From Spirogloea muscicola (Eukaryota; Streptophyta; Zygnematophyceae; Spirogloeales; Spirogloeaceae), in NCBI GenBank assembly GCA_009602725.1, contig WELB01000009.1:736065-747041 (forward strand): a stretch of DNA of 10,977 bases, in the 5' to 3' direction. How positions within the stretch are numbered: position 1 is the first letter of the stretch; each line of letters opens with the position of its first letter. The translations under genes were made by a program, and so were the position numbers. Positions 1 through 8,100 of the stretch are shown one piece after another. The notes beneath the pieces were generated by a model. The model worked only from the letters and a program-made list of their open reading frames with translations. It searched no databases and was not told where the DNA came from.

Positions 1-11
1 TGCAAACATAC

Positions 12-92
12 CTGGGAGAGCGGCAGTGCTGTTTGCTCGCGTTCAGGAATCGGCGGTGCAACTGAATGCCGGTCCAGCCGCCTGCAAAGTCC
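12..92 (-). other. Candidate exon downstream of the left-repeat ORF
   Basis: On the minus strand GTGCCTGCAG precedes 92 and CTCTCCCAG|GTATGT follows 12, a good acceptor and a strong donor. The 81 bases between are open in phase 0 for 27 codons (starting GLCRRLDRHSVAPPIPEREQ). It could be the next exon of the ORF in the left repeat. I cannot fix the matching donor upstream, so the link is speculative. Confidence 0.25.
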
Positions 93-110
93 CTGCAGGC
101 ACAGGATGAG

Positions 111-686
111 TCAGCAACTCATGGCGGGCTTGTTTGGCGGCGTGCCCGCTATGCCCTCGGCGTACGCGGTGCAGCGCTTGTGGCAGCCACCCGCAGTTGC
201 TGATTGCACCCCCATGCGAGCGCCAGCGTTGACGCACTGCCGCTGTTGTTCTCCTCGCAGCGCGAGCTTGCAGGTTGGAGGTTGCGACGAACAAGGCAGG
301 TCGCAAGTGGCTGCGGAATCTCTGCAGCCGGCAGTGCTCGTGCAGCACACTCGCAGTGGCCTTGCGCTTGCGCGTCCGCGTGCCACCGCCGGCGGCGGCG
401 CCAGAGCGGGCGCGCCCGCCCTGCCCGGGCGCCTGCGCTCGGTAAGCCAGTCGCAAGCAGTGGGAGTGGGAGCAGTTGCCTTGCTTCTCTTCTCGTCCAC
501 CACCGCGGCGCGCACCTGCTCCCGCCTTGCGGCAGGCGGAGCGCCGAGCTGGCGCTCCGCTGTCGCACGTTTTCGCCGAATCTTCGCACGTGCTGCTGAT
601 GTGGCGGCTGGGCGCCCGGCAACCTCCGCCACGTATTGGTCATCCGACCTCGACCTCGACCTTTTCGTGAGAAGGGGGGGTGACAT
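111..686 (-). CDS. Unrecognised ORF in left inverted repeat (possible mobile-element or multicopy gene)
   Basis: An ATG at 686-684 opens a 191-codon frame reading out of the window to the left. The N-terminal third is charged and hydrophilic: an Arg/Ser patch (KRSRSRSDD), then EVAGRPAAT and long Arg/Lys/Glu-rich helices ending DWLTERRRPGR, resembling a nuclear or nucleic-acid-binding N-terminus. The rest is low-complexity Ala/Pro/Arg and less convincing; the frame stops at 111-113 if unspliced. The same frame is open in the right copy. I recognise no family. Caution: the block is so GC-rich that overlapping frames on both strands are also open, so the ORF alone proves little. Confidence 0.35.
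   Translation of the reverse strand: MSPPLLTKRSRSRSDDQYVAEVAGRPAATSAARAKIRRKRATAERQLGAPPAARREQVRAAVVDEKRSKATAPTPTACDWLTERRRPGRAGAPALAPPPAVARGRASARPLRVCCTSTAGCRDSAATCDLPCSSQPPTCKLALRGEQQRQCVNAGARMGVQSATAGGCHKRCTAYAEGIAGTPPNKPAMSC
220..681. repeat. Left copy of long GC-rich inverted repeat
   Basis: Base 220 pairs with 10977 and the match runs to about 681, opposite 10516. By eye I count about five or six substitutions and one single-base gap (near 666) in some 462 bases. The match reaches the window edge on the right side, so the true repeat is longer and bases 1-219 probably belong to it. It could be a long terminal inverted repeat of a DNA transposon, two head-opposed copies of a mobile element, or an inverted duplication of a multicopy gene. 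Confidence 0.95.
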
Positions 687-750
687 TCGCGCCCGACATT
701 AGCGCATTCTGCAGCCACCTGGCACCTTCAGAGCAGAAGGGAGAGAGAAG

Positions 751-810
751 GCGCGCGGGGCGCATGAATTGAAAGGGAGGCCAATTCAAGCCAATACATT
801 GTTCAGGCAG
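751..810. repeat. Short inverted repeat partner of 3087-3142
   Basis: From GCGCATGAATTGAAAGGGAG onward, about 50 bases match the reverse complement of 3087-3142 with roughly seven differences. It lies only 70 bases inside the long inverted repeat and marks a second, older repeat family. Confidence 0.8.
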
Positions 811-924
811 AGTCGAGAAGGGAGAAGGGAGAACGACGCTTCCACGAGAGGACGGTGGCTGGGAACCCCTTTGCCAGCCCCTCTTTCTTTCTTTGCCAGC
901 CCCTCGTCTCTATGGACGAGCGCT

Positions 925-1000
925 TTCCTGCTGGCAGAGGCCAGCCCAGAAAACAGATTGAACAAAGGGCGAAGGGGCCAAAAGAAAGCGCTAAAGCTAG
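925..1000 (-). repeat. Dispersed repeat, diverged copy (inverted)
   Basis: The reverse complement reads TAGCTTTAGCGCTTTCTTTT, GGCCCCTT, TTTGTTCAATCTGTTTTCTG and GGGCTGGCCTCTGCC, the same block order as the other copies. Just upstream, TTTGCCAGCCCCTC occurs twice, at about 869-882 and 893-906. Confidence 0.5.
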
Positions 1001-1070
1001 CACAGATGGAAGGGTGGGCAAGTAGCTCTCTGCAATTTCGGAGATACATTTGCTCCACTCAGACCAGACA

Positions 1071-2100
1071 TTGATTCAGCGCTCAGATCCTTGACTCGCG
1101 GAGCAGAACATGTTTGCTTTTCACCCACTCAAGCATGGACTCTTCTTGCTCCTCATCCATATACCTTGAGGTTAAAAGCATCAGTCATTTGTTTAGGGCA
1201 CGCTTGTGACCAATGCTACTACTCATAAAGAACATGATCCTGTACTATACTTGATCGAATGTAGAGCCTGCAGATGTGGAGCTTTACAATGTATGACTTC
1301 GGTGGCTTATCGAGCGATACTGTGAGCACATTGACTACAAACTCGACATTCAGGCAAGCGTACCACCTCTGCAAAAGGAAGAGTTTGATCCTGTCAGCTG
1401 CTAAGTGGATTGGAACCGTTAAACTGATTGGTTGCTGCCTGAGGCCCGCCCCTGAGACTCAGCTTTCACAATGCAGCCCAAGCCCCTATACTGTAAAGCC
1501 TTAATCCTTAGGTTGTTAGAGTGGGCCATGAGACGAGGGTGAACATGGATATCAATCAAAAGGTCGCCCGGGCGGTTATACACTTGTAATCGACAATGGT
1601 CGCCCTGGTGGCCTGACTGATGGGATGCTCTTCGGCCTGGTATGAGGTATGAGGTATGTCTAGCCAACACGCTCCGGGCAAGCAAAGGCTCAAACATTGG
1701 AGGCTGCCTTATATTGGAGTGATTGACTAGCCAGATCTGAGCTGTTAGGACACTGGCTTGCTAGTGTCTGCCAAGCACGGCTCAAGACTTTTGTGATTCA
1801 ATGATGCTGTTGCTGACCTTTCCCTGGCATCACCATTGCACCAATGACAATCTTGCATTTTTAGGCCACTCTTAGGCCACATCAAGCGCCTGCACGCTTG
1901 CAGATGAAAGCACATATAGCTCACTCAAGCGTGCACGCTCTCCTTCGCAAAGATCTTGCGCTTAGCTTGAAGCTAGCAGCGTCCCAGCCACAACGACCAG
2001 GTGAACAGTATGTTTGGAGGGTTGTCATCCAGAGAAGGTCACAGCCTTAGGGGCGCTCATGTTAGTGCCTATGATTGCCTCAGGCTAATCAGAGGGCTAT
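1071..2100. other. Stretch without recognisable genes
   Basis: Moderate-GC DNA with short frames only and no convincing splice pattern or protein motif. Small local repeats occur: GGTATGAGGTATGAGGTATG near 1638-1657, and TATGAG-type repeats just beyond at about 2096-2134. I see no RNA gene. Confidence 0.5.
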
Positions 2101-2171
2101 GAGCTATGAGGTAAGCTGAGCTGGGCTATGAGGTAACCAACCGTGCACTGTGGCTCTCCCAAAGGGGGCGG

Positions 2172-2191
2172 GGGCTGTGAAAAGCCAGCCC
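2172..2191 (+). repeat. Dispersed hairpin repeat core, copy 1
   Basis: GGGCTGTGAAAAGCCAGCCC: a GGGCTG/CAGCCC stem around an eight-base loop. Representative of a family with other 20-base cores at 3173-3192, 3369-3388, 9902-9921, 9959-9978 and 10292-10311 on this strand, and at 2323-2342, 2427-2446, 3580-3596 (partial) and 10223-10242 in reverse orientation. Confidence 0.85.
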
Positions 2192-2276
2192 ATAAGTGAT
2201 GGACGAACGGACTCCCTCACACTGAAGTATACTGAGACGATCATATGCTCTGCCAATGAGGATGCCCCTTGCTATG

Positions 2277-2301
2277 CGGAAGATTAGCTCAGTGGGGAGA
2301 A
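2277..2301 (+). other. tRNA-Gly-like 5' fragment with A-box sequence
   Basis: GCGGAAGATTAGCTCAGTGG followed by GGAGA resembles the acceptor strand and D-arm of bacterial/organellar tRNA-Gly(GCC), with two extra bases after the seventh position. No anticodon-stem pairing, T-arm (GGTTCGA) or 3' acceptor strand follows, so this is not a functional tRNA. It sits at the head of a dispersed-repeat copy (2277-2342), where other copies have TAGCTGTGTGG. Confidence 0.35.
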
Positions 2302-2342
2302 TTGCACCTTGCCAATCCTTTTGGGCTGGCCTCTTGCAGCCA

Positions 2343-3085
2343 TCGCTTTGCTTCCGGAAAGTTCCGGAAAGCTCATCTTTGTTTGTTTGTATGGAAGAGG
2401 AGCAGTCTCTGCGCTCCTCTATTTTCGGGCTGGCCAATCATAGCCATCGTTCTCTACTGAACGAGTCTTCCTTTATTCATTTAACTGTGGGCTAGCTTTT
2501 CGCCCTCGCCTCCCCTTTTGCCGCTGCACCACATGGTAGAGACCTGCATTCGCAAGCAATAAGGACAACCTCACTGCATTGCGTTTCACTAAGATGTTTC
2601 CTCTGTGATCAGATCAGGCCCGACTTGCCATCATACTAGGCAGCAAACTGTTGTACCTGTCTCACGAGCACTATTTGTCAGTAATCTTCAAATTTTCACT
2701 ATCAAACAACCGAAGGTGCTTGATCTTTCCATCCTGACGTATCCTGTAGATTGTCAACGAGCTGCCTCATATTCACGTTTGCAGCCATCTCACCATCTTT
2801 GTCAACTCTCAGAATCAGGAATCAGTTTGTCCCTTCGGGATAGGACTCTTCAGCGTCCGGACCTCCTGGTGCCAACGCCTGTGCCTTCTTGGCATGGCAC
2901 GCAATGCTCCGACAACACCCGCCTGTGCAACGGCGGCTGCGGTGGCGCTGGTGAACCTAGGTCATATACGTTCCAAGCTGGACTTTGTAAACTGCTCAAT
3001 TCCGGCCTACCGCACCTTCATGCTCAACCTTGGCCACACTTAGCTCAGGGCGTCGCTCAGTGTAGCTCCACGCGTGGTGCAGCGT
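2343..3085. other. Stretch without recognisable genes, mosaic of repeat copies
   Basis: It contains one reverse hairpin-core copy (2427-2446) and a degenerate one near 2490. The longest plus frame (2605-3093, 162 codons) has no family resemblance or codon-like pattern that I recognise. A short ATG frame at 2894-3043 (49 codons) is equally unplaced. Confidence 0.45.
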
Positions 3086-3086
3086 T

Positions 3087-3142
3087 TGCTTGAATAGTGT
3101 ACTGGCTTGATTTGGCCTCCCTGTCAATCCATGCGCGCCGCG
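3087..3142. repeat. Short inverted repeat partner of 751-810
   Basis: The reverse complement reads GCGCATGGATTGACAGGGAG and continues to match 762-810. A hairpin core copy (3173-3192) lies 30 bases away. Confidence 0.8.
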
Positions 3143-3441
3143 TGCTACCCACCCTCTTATCAGAGGGGCCGAGGGCTGCGAAGGGCCAGCCCATGATGAC
3201 AAGCCTCAGAAGATAAAGCGGATAGCACGCAGGAAAAAAGACATCACTGAGGATGGGCCGCTCTGTAAACACTACTAAGATTAAAATGGCTGGACACGCG
3301 GGCTCGCAGCTCTGGTGTTCCAGACCTTGTTCATACGTTTTGATCAGCAAGCTCAACCAAAAGGACGAGGGCCGTGAAAAGCCAGCCCGAAAAAGACTGG
3401 ACCTTGTTCATTCCTTTCGGGGCTATTTAGCACTCTACTTA

Positions 3442-3563
3442 TTACTAAGCTCCCACACGCTATAGTCTCTTGCATAGCTGTGTGCTTTTAGCGCCTTTTG
3501 GCCTTTTGGCCTTGTCCATTCTTTCTTGGCTCGATTTTCACAGCCCCCGCCCCTTCTTTGGAA
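3442..3563 (+). repeat. Dispersed repeat, longer copy A
   Basis: Shares, in order, with 9108-9215: ACTAAGCTCC, AGTCTCTTG, TAGCTGTGTG, GCGCCTTT, GGCC, CCTTGTCCA-TCTTTC and TTTCACAGCCCCCGCCCC. This is a diverged non-coding repeat of about 110-120 bases ending in the half-palindrome of the hairpin core. A mobile short element (SINE- or MITE-like) is the likely explanation. Confidence 0.8.
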
Positions 3564-3856
3564 AAGCCTACTCATTTGTGGGCTGGCCTTTCACAAAGAA
3601 AGGCACTTTTCAGTACAGGGCCGAGGCTGTGATTGGTTAACCCGGAATAGAGGAATGAAGTTCGAAGAGGCCAGAAAAACGTTTAAGGCAAACAGCGAAC
3701 CAAGTGGCCACTGGGTGCTCAATATCCCTGATGAGCATTCGCAGGTCAGAGAAATTAGTCTCACAGCCTTTGCCTCACATTGAATGAGAGCGCTTTTCTT
3801 TCTTGATGTGCGCCCCCCACGGCGGACACGCGGCACTCCACGTGGCGTTGTTCTTG

Positions 3857-3911
3857 CCGATGTGGCGGTCCGACTCAGCAGCCCACGCGCCGACGTGGTA
3901 GTCCGACTCAA
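3857..3911. repeat. Imperfect direct repeat, period 32
   Basis: CCGATGTGGCGGTCCGACTCA and CCGACGTGGTAGTCCGACTCA are 21-base copies starting about 32 bases apart and differing at three positions. They lie just upstream of the GCC microsatellite. No function is evident. Confidence 0.75.
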
Positions 3912-3930
3912 AGCGTCGCTATGGCTGCTG

Positions 3931-3976
3931 CCGCCGCCACGCCGCCGTCGCCGCCGCCGCCGCCGCCGCCGCCGCC
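3931..3976. repeat. (GCC)n microsatellite
   Basis: Near-uninterrupted GCC/CCG triplets, broken once by GTCGCC. On the plus strand after an ATG at 3921 it reads as Ala then poly-Pro; on the minus strand as poly-Arg or poly-Gly. Simple repeat; translation in any frame is not evidence of a gene. Confidence 0.9.
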
Positions 3977-4133
3977 AACTCAATGCGGCACATTTCTGAG
4001 GCGCTTGCACGCCGGCCCACGATCTCGAGATCTCGCCAAGTGCGTCGCAAGGCCTTCCAGCCGCAACCAAGGAGCAGCCATGGCTGTCTTCGAGCAGACT
4101 CCGCCCTGGGCCTGCATTGCGCAGCGGGCTCAC

Positions 4134-4200
4134 CGATGAAGGCCGTGTAGTGGCCGACGGCCTCGGTGAAGGCGCCCTTGGCAATGGCGGCGTCCCCGGC
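4134..4200 (-). pseudogene. Orphan minus-strand exon encoding a TPR-like motif
   Basis: The minus strand reads acceptor GCTGCTGCAG, then 22 codons plus one base: AGDAAIAKGAFTEAVGHYTA followed by FI, then donor GTGAGC. The pattern (G-x-A-A at the start of helix A, K-G-x-F, E-A-V-x-H-Y-T in helix B) is that of a tetratricopeptide repeat, as in the first repeat of Hop/Sti1-type co-chaperones. Good splice signals on both sides support a real exon. I could not find the adjoining repeat or N-terminal exon on either side, so it looks like an isolated fragment, or a gene whose other exons are unrecognisable or distant. It lies antisense to the region where the GTPase 5' end would be. Confidence 0.5.
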
Positions 4201-4297
4201 CTGCAGCAGCGAGCCTGGCCATGGAGGGCAGGTGACGCGGGCAGTAGGCAGGCAGGCAGACGATGCGAGGTGAGGCTTAGCGGACGGGAGGCCACAG

Positions 4298-4477
4298 GAA
4301 GCGAAGGAGGNGCCGCGCAGCCAGGCGCTGCAGCTCTCGCAGAGTGACCAGCTCCCGCTGCCGCGGTGCGCCGTCGAGGGCGGCCCCGCCGCCGCAGCTG
4401 CTGCGCCGCCGCTGCGGAGGCTCCACCAGGCCAGGAGCCGCGGCGAGGTCCACCTAGACAGGGCTCTGCTGCTGCAG
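4298..4477 (+). other. Possible upstream exon of the GTPase gene (low confidence)
   Basis: An open stretch of 60 codons between a possible acceptor (CCACAG ending at 4297) and a donor (CTGCTGCAG|GTAGAC). It encodes a polar N-part (SQALQLSQSDQLPLPR), an alanine run and LRRLHQARSRGEVHLDRALL. Plausible as part of a variable N-terminal region, but its phase does not join the next candidate exon cleanly. It contains the ambiguous base at 4311. Confidence 0.2.
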
Positions 4478-4482
4478 GTAGA

Positions 4483-4556
4483 CGTAAACCCTAAGCGCTA
4501 AACTCCAAACCCTGAACCTGACCCGTAACTGCTGACCCTCTTAAACCCTTGCCCTC
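4483..4556. repeat. Degenerate interstitial telomere-like sequence (CCCTAAA type)
   Basis: The stretch holds TAAACCCTAA, TAAACTCC, AAACCCTGAACCTGA, CCCGTAAC and TTAAACCCTT, all near-variants of the plant/Chlorella telomere repeat CCCTAAA in one orientation. No two units are perfectly tandem, so it is either an old interstitial telomere remnant or a chance CCCTAA-rich intron segment. Confidence 0.5.
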
Positions 4557-4574
4557 ACTTTGATATCGTCACAG

Positions 4575-4690
4575 AGACGGCAGTGCAGGCAAGCCCACGT
4601 CTGGGACAGTTGTTCTGCCTGAGACTGGGACTGTTGTTCATGTTGAGGTCCCGGTTCAAGCCGAGCACGGAGGCTGTGAAGTTGTCAAGG
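4575..4690 (+). other. Possible upstream exon of the GTPase gene with 24-base tandem duplication
   Basis: After an acceptor-like GTCACAG (ending 4574) one frame reads DGSAGKPTSGTVVLPETGTV then VHVEVPVQAEHGG, which looks coding in composition. Bases 4601-4624 and 4625-4648 are an imperfect tandem duplication (18 of 24 identical), producing the TSGTVVLPE / TGTVVHVEV pairing. Candidate donors (GTGAAG at 4677, or GTATGT further on) do not settle the join to the zinc-finger exon. The right edge given is approximate. Confidence 0.25.
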
Positions 4691-4913
4691 CTTTCATATT
4701 ATGTGTATGTATATCTAAGGCAGGCCAGGAGGCTTGTTCACTGCTGCAGTGCTTTCCACACGCAACTCTGGCTTACGCTAGGGACCGCAGGAATCAAGTT
4801 TTGTCAGATATTACAGTCATCCTCTTGACTCAAGGATCAAAGAAGGTTGAGGGCAAAGATAGGTTGCAAATAGGGATATAAGATAACAGCTGCAATCTGC
4901 TCTTGCACTCCAG

Positions 4914-5188
4914 AAACGATTGGCTCCAGTGGCGGCGCTGACGAATTGGCAGTATTGTTGATGCAATTCCTGCAGAAACAGGGCCAGGAGGAGTGCTTGG
5001 TGGCCAGCGCAGGGCCGACAGCGCCGACGAGAGCGGGGTATCCGAGAGCAGCGTCAAGGAGCCGAGCGCGGGCGTTGGCGGCGGCCGCAGGCCTGCCTGC
5101 GGCTGTGCCCTGCTATGGCTGTGGGGCTGGCCTGCAGTCCACCGAGCCCAAGGCCCCCGGCTACGTACCGGCTGAGAAGTTCGAGCTT
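4914..5188 (+). CDS. BPG2: BPG2-like exon 1 of the model: N-terminal stretch and first zinc-finger knuckle
   Basis: The frame is open from 4874 and contains an ATG at 4961. It ends at a strong donor (GAGCTT|GTGAGT). The last third reads CYGCGAGLQSTEPKAPGYVP, the first CxxC knuckle of the YqeH/NOA1/BPG2 zinc finger with its conserved LQ...P...PGY tail. The part before it is rich in Ala, Arg and Ser and could be transit-peptide-like or a linker. The left edge is a choice between acceptors: the best-looking is CTCTTGCACTCCAG ending at 4913, others are AACAG ending at 4889 and CTGCAG ending at 4975. If the gene instead starts at 4961 there is no acceptor here. The residues before the ATG (GSSGGADELAVLL) look coding, which favours an upstream exon. 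Confidence 0.75.
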
Positions 5189-8100
5189 GTGAGTTACGCT
5201 GCCCTTGGGTCGCTAGCTCCTGCGCTCCTGCTATGCTATGCTTAACCGTTGGCGGCCCTGGTAGTTAGCCCACTTACCAGCTTCCGATACCTAACTTCTG
5301 GATCTACACGGCATACATTATGCCCTCCTAATGATGGGACCTATTCAATTACTAGGTGTCAATCAGTTGGAAGTTAGTGTCTCAGAAGTCCAGCCTGACC
5401 AAGCCGTCCTGCCAATGCCTGCAAGCAGAAGCAGCGGCACCACCAGCTGCAGTCAGTGCTGTGCAAGCGCTGCCTCCAGCTGGCGCAGGGGCACATGATC
5501 CCGGCGGTCGGGGGCAATGGCGGCTACGGCAGCGGCCCAGGCTTTGTATCGGCAGACGAGCTGCGCGCACAGCTGCTGCACCTGCGCGACCACAAGGCTC
5601 TCATTGTGAAGCTGGTAAGGCCAACTTGCAAGAAAAGGATTTGGTTGCCGTAGTAGTCTGCTTATAACATAATTAGATTAAGGCAAGAAATTGTCCCATG
5701 CTTCCTGCTTCATCCTCTTTGACACTGTACCACTGTCAAACAATACTTGGGGGAGTGTGTCCATGAGTGGCAGATCCAACTTGCGGTGGCTGCAGGTGGA
5801 CATTGTTGACTTCAACGGGAGCTTCTTGTCAAGGGTCCGGGAACTCGTTGGGGCGAATCCCATCATCCTTGTGGTCACCAAGGTCCACATTTGCAGACTC
5901 TCTATGCTGCACCTGCTCAATATGTCAACATTGGCTGCAAATATAGAGCTCTATGAATGAGATTCTCATTCATAGAGCTCAGAAGCAAGCCAAAATCCAG
6001 AGCCTTGTATTAGTACGTCCCAGTGCTAAGTAGTGCTGCTTGGTGTGACACTTGCTGGCATCATTCATCATGCCCAGGTTGATCTGCTGCCCCTCGGCAC
6101 TGACCTCGCGGTCGTTGGTGACTGGGTTGTGGATGCCATCTCCCGAAAGAAGCTAAAGTTCGTGAGACTTCCTCAATACCAGCAAATCATCACCAATATT
6201 CTGTGTAGGGACTTTGGACTTTGAGAAGAAGGACGTGAAACTAGCAATGAGCAGTCGCCAGAAGCAGACGAGCAGGACCATGTTGTACTGAATGGCAGCA
6301 TACCATGTACAGTGGCGCATTAAATTGTCATGATTGGAGCTTCTTGTCCTGCCTGCAGCGTCATCGCCGTTCATCTTGTCAGCTCCAAGGCGCAGACTGG
6401 CATCTCAAGCCTTGCAGGCAACATCTACCGTGAGCGACAGGTTCGCTCTACCCCTTGGAATGACAGATGCGGCATTTATACGATTTCACAGGAATTGGAG
6501 AGATACAGACTGTTATTCTGACTGTCTTTGTTTCTGTGTAGTAATGGAGAAGACACAAGCTGCAACCACTCGATGACCCTCTGAATGAACTCTAGATATG
6601 CATCAGCATCTGTATGACTTAAGATACAAGTGTTTCTTGCTCTCTCTGCTGCAACGCACTCATTGATCAGTCTGGGACTTGATCCAGTACATCTGTCCAT
6701 TTGATGTCTTGCAGGGACGGGATGTATATGTGCTGGTAATGCAAACCTACATGCCCACTGAAATTATCTTGCATGCAGACCAGGAGTAGTGCTGGCCCTT
6801 GCTAGTCTATTGGACATTGTAGCTGTTATTGATTTTGAAGGTCTGCATGCTTCACAGGGAGCGGCAAATGTGGGAAAGTCGGCTCTGATTTCTGCTTTAC
6901 TAGGTTCGGGTCCCGATGATGCTTTTTTCGCTCATGTGTTTGTACATTCTGCAGACCTTGATTCATAGAGATCTTACTCTGGTGTTATTGTATAGTGATC
7001 TCTTCAGACTGAAGACGACAGTTGGCACTACTGTGCTTATTAGAAACATACACTTGGAACTTTACACAACTCAAATCCTTTTCCAGACCCAAGATTGTCA
7101 AGAAAATTCTCGTTAGATTGTGACTGCTTATAAGCCTCGTTTGTGATGCATGCTGCAGCGGAGATGTCGTTGAGAGACCCTTCAGTGCAGCCGGCACTCA
7201 GGCACCGGCCCATTCAGTCGGCCATGCCAGGCACCACTCTGGGGCCCATCCGCATACAAGCGTTCCCCAATGGTGGCGGGGTAAGCTGAGCACTCCTCAT
7301 GACAGAGTTGTTACGAGATTACGTCATCTCAAAGTGGACAAGCGTCACGTGACTGCCACCAGCAGCCAAAGTATAGGCAGTCATTTCTCTGAAGAGGCAG
7401 CTGGCTTTCACGATTATGTCAGGCTCCAAACGAATGTCAATATGTGGGGTTCACAGTCTAATTTGGCAGCGCTGCTGTGCGTGACTGCAACGCCGCTATC
7501 CTGTGGCTACCCTTCTTGCAGGACCTTGTGGACACGCCTGGCGTGCACCTTCACCACCGAATGGCAGCAAAGGTCAACCCTGTGGATTTGCCTGCGCTTG
7601 GTCCCCGGCACCGCCTGCGCGGCTTTGTCCCTACCCTGGCCTCGTCAGTCCACCCTCCTGACACAAGCGACGGAGACGGTCTCCATGGCGGAGCTGCCGT
7701 GGAAGGGGAAGCTGGAAGCATGTCTGCTGATTGCAACGCCCTCTGCCTCGAGGGTTGCACTCTGTTGTGGGGCGGCCTGGTCCGTCTTGACATTCTGGAG
7801 GCGAGTTGCCCACCTACCTAGCTGAGTTGTTGGTTAGCATATTGTGCCAAGACAGAATACATGTTGTCAAGTGGTCAAACGTGACATAAAATTTGTGGAC
7901 CCACATCTCTTCTGATCGTTTTCTTATTAGTCATGGTATCTGTCTTTGTAGGTCCCCACCTCGATCAAGTTCACATTCTTTGGGCCTACTGCTGTCCGTG
8001 TACATTCACTCCTGACAGCCGACGCTGACGCCTTCTACAAGGTGCCATCTCGATCCTGAAGCTTCCTCTACTTCCTGAGTGCATTTATTGCAAGTGGCTG

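Noticed and set aside
106-702. Plus-strand open frames of up to 198 codons in the left GC-rich block
   Set aside because: Overlapping frames on both strands are open because stops are rare at this GC content. The outward frame is preferred because it begins with a charged, less repetitive segment and is shared by both copies.
2605-3093. 162-codon plus-strand frame and a 49-codon frame at 2894-3043
   Set aside because: No recognisable domain, no supporting splice signals, and the segment lies among degenerate repeats.
3591-4295. Minus-strand 234-codon frame with a long arginine run
   Set aside because: The run is the translated GCC microsatellite, the rest is low-complexity, and the TPR-like exon lies in a different frame.
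6902-6915. GGTTCGGGTCCCG resembles a tRNA T-arm/B box
   Set aside because: It sits at the exon 7/intron 7 junction with no D-arm or acceptor partner upstream, where the sequence is coding.
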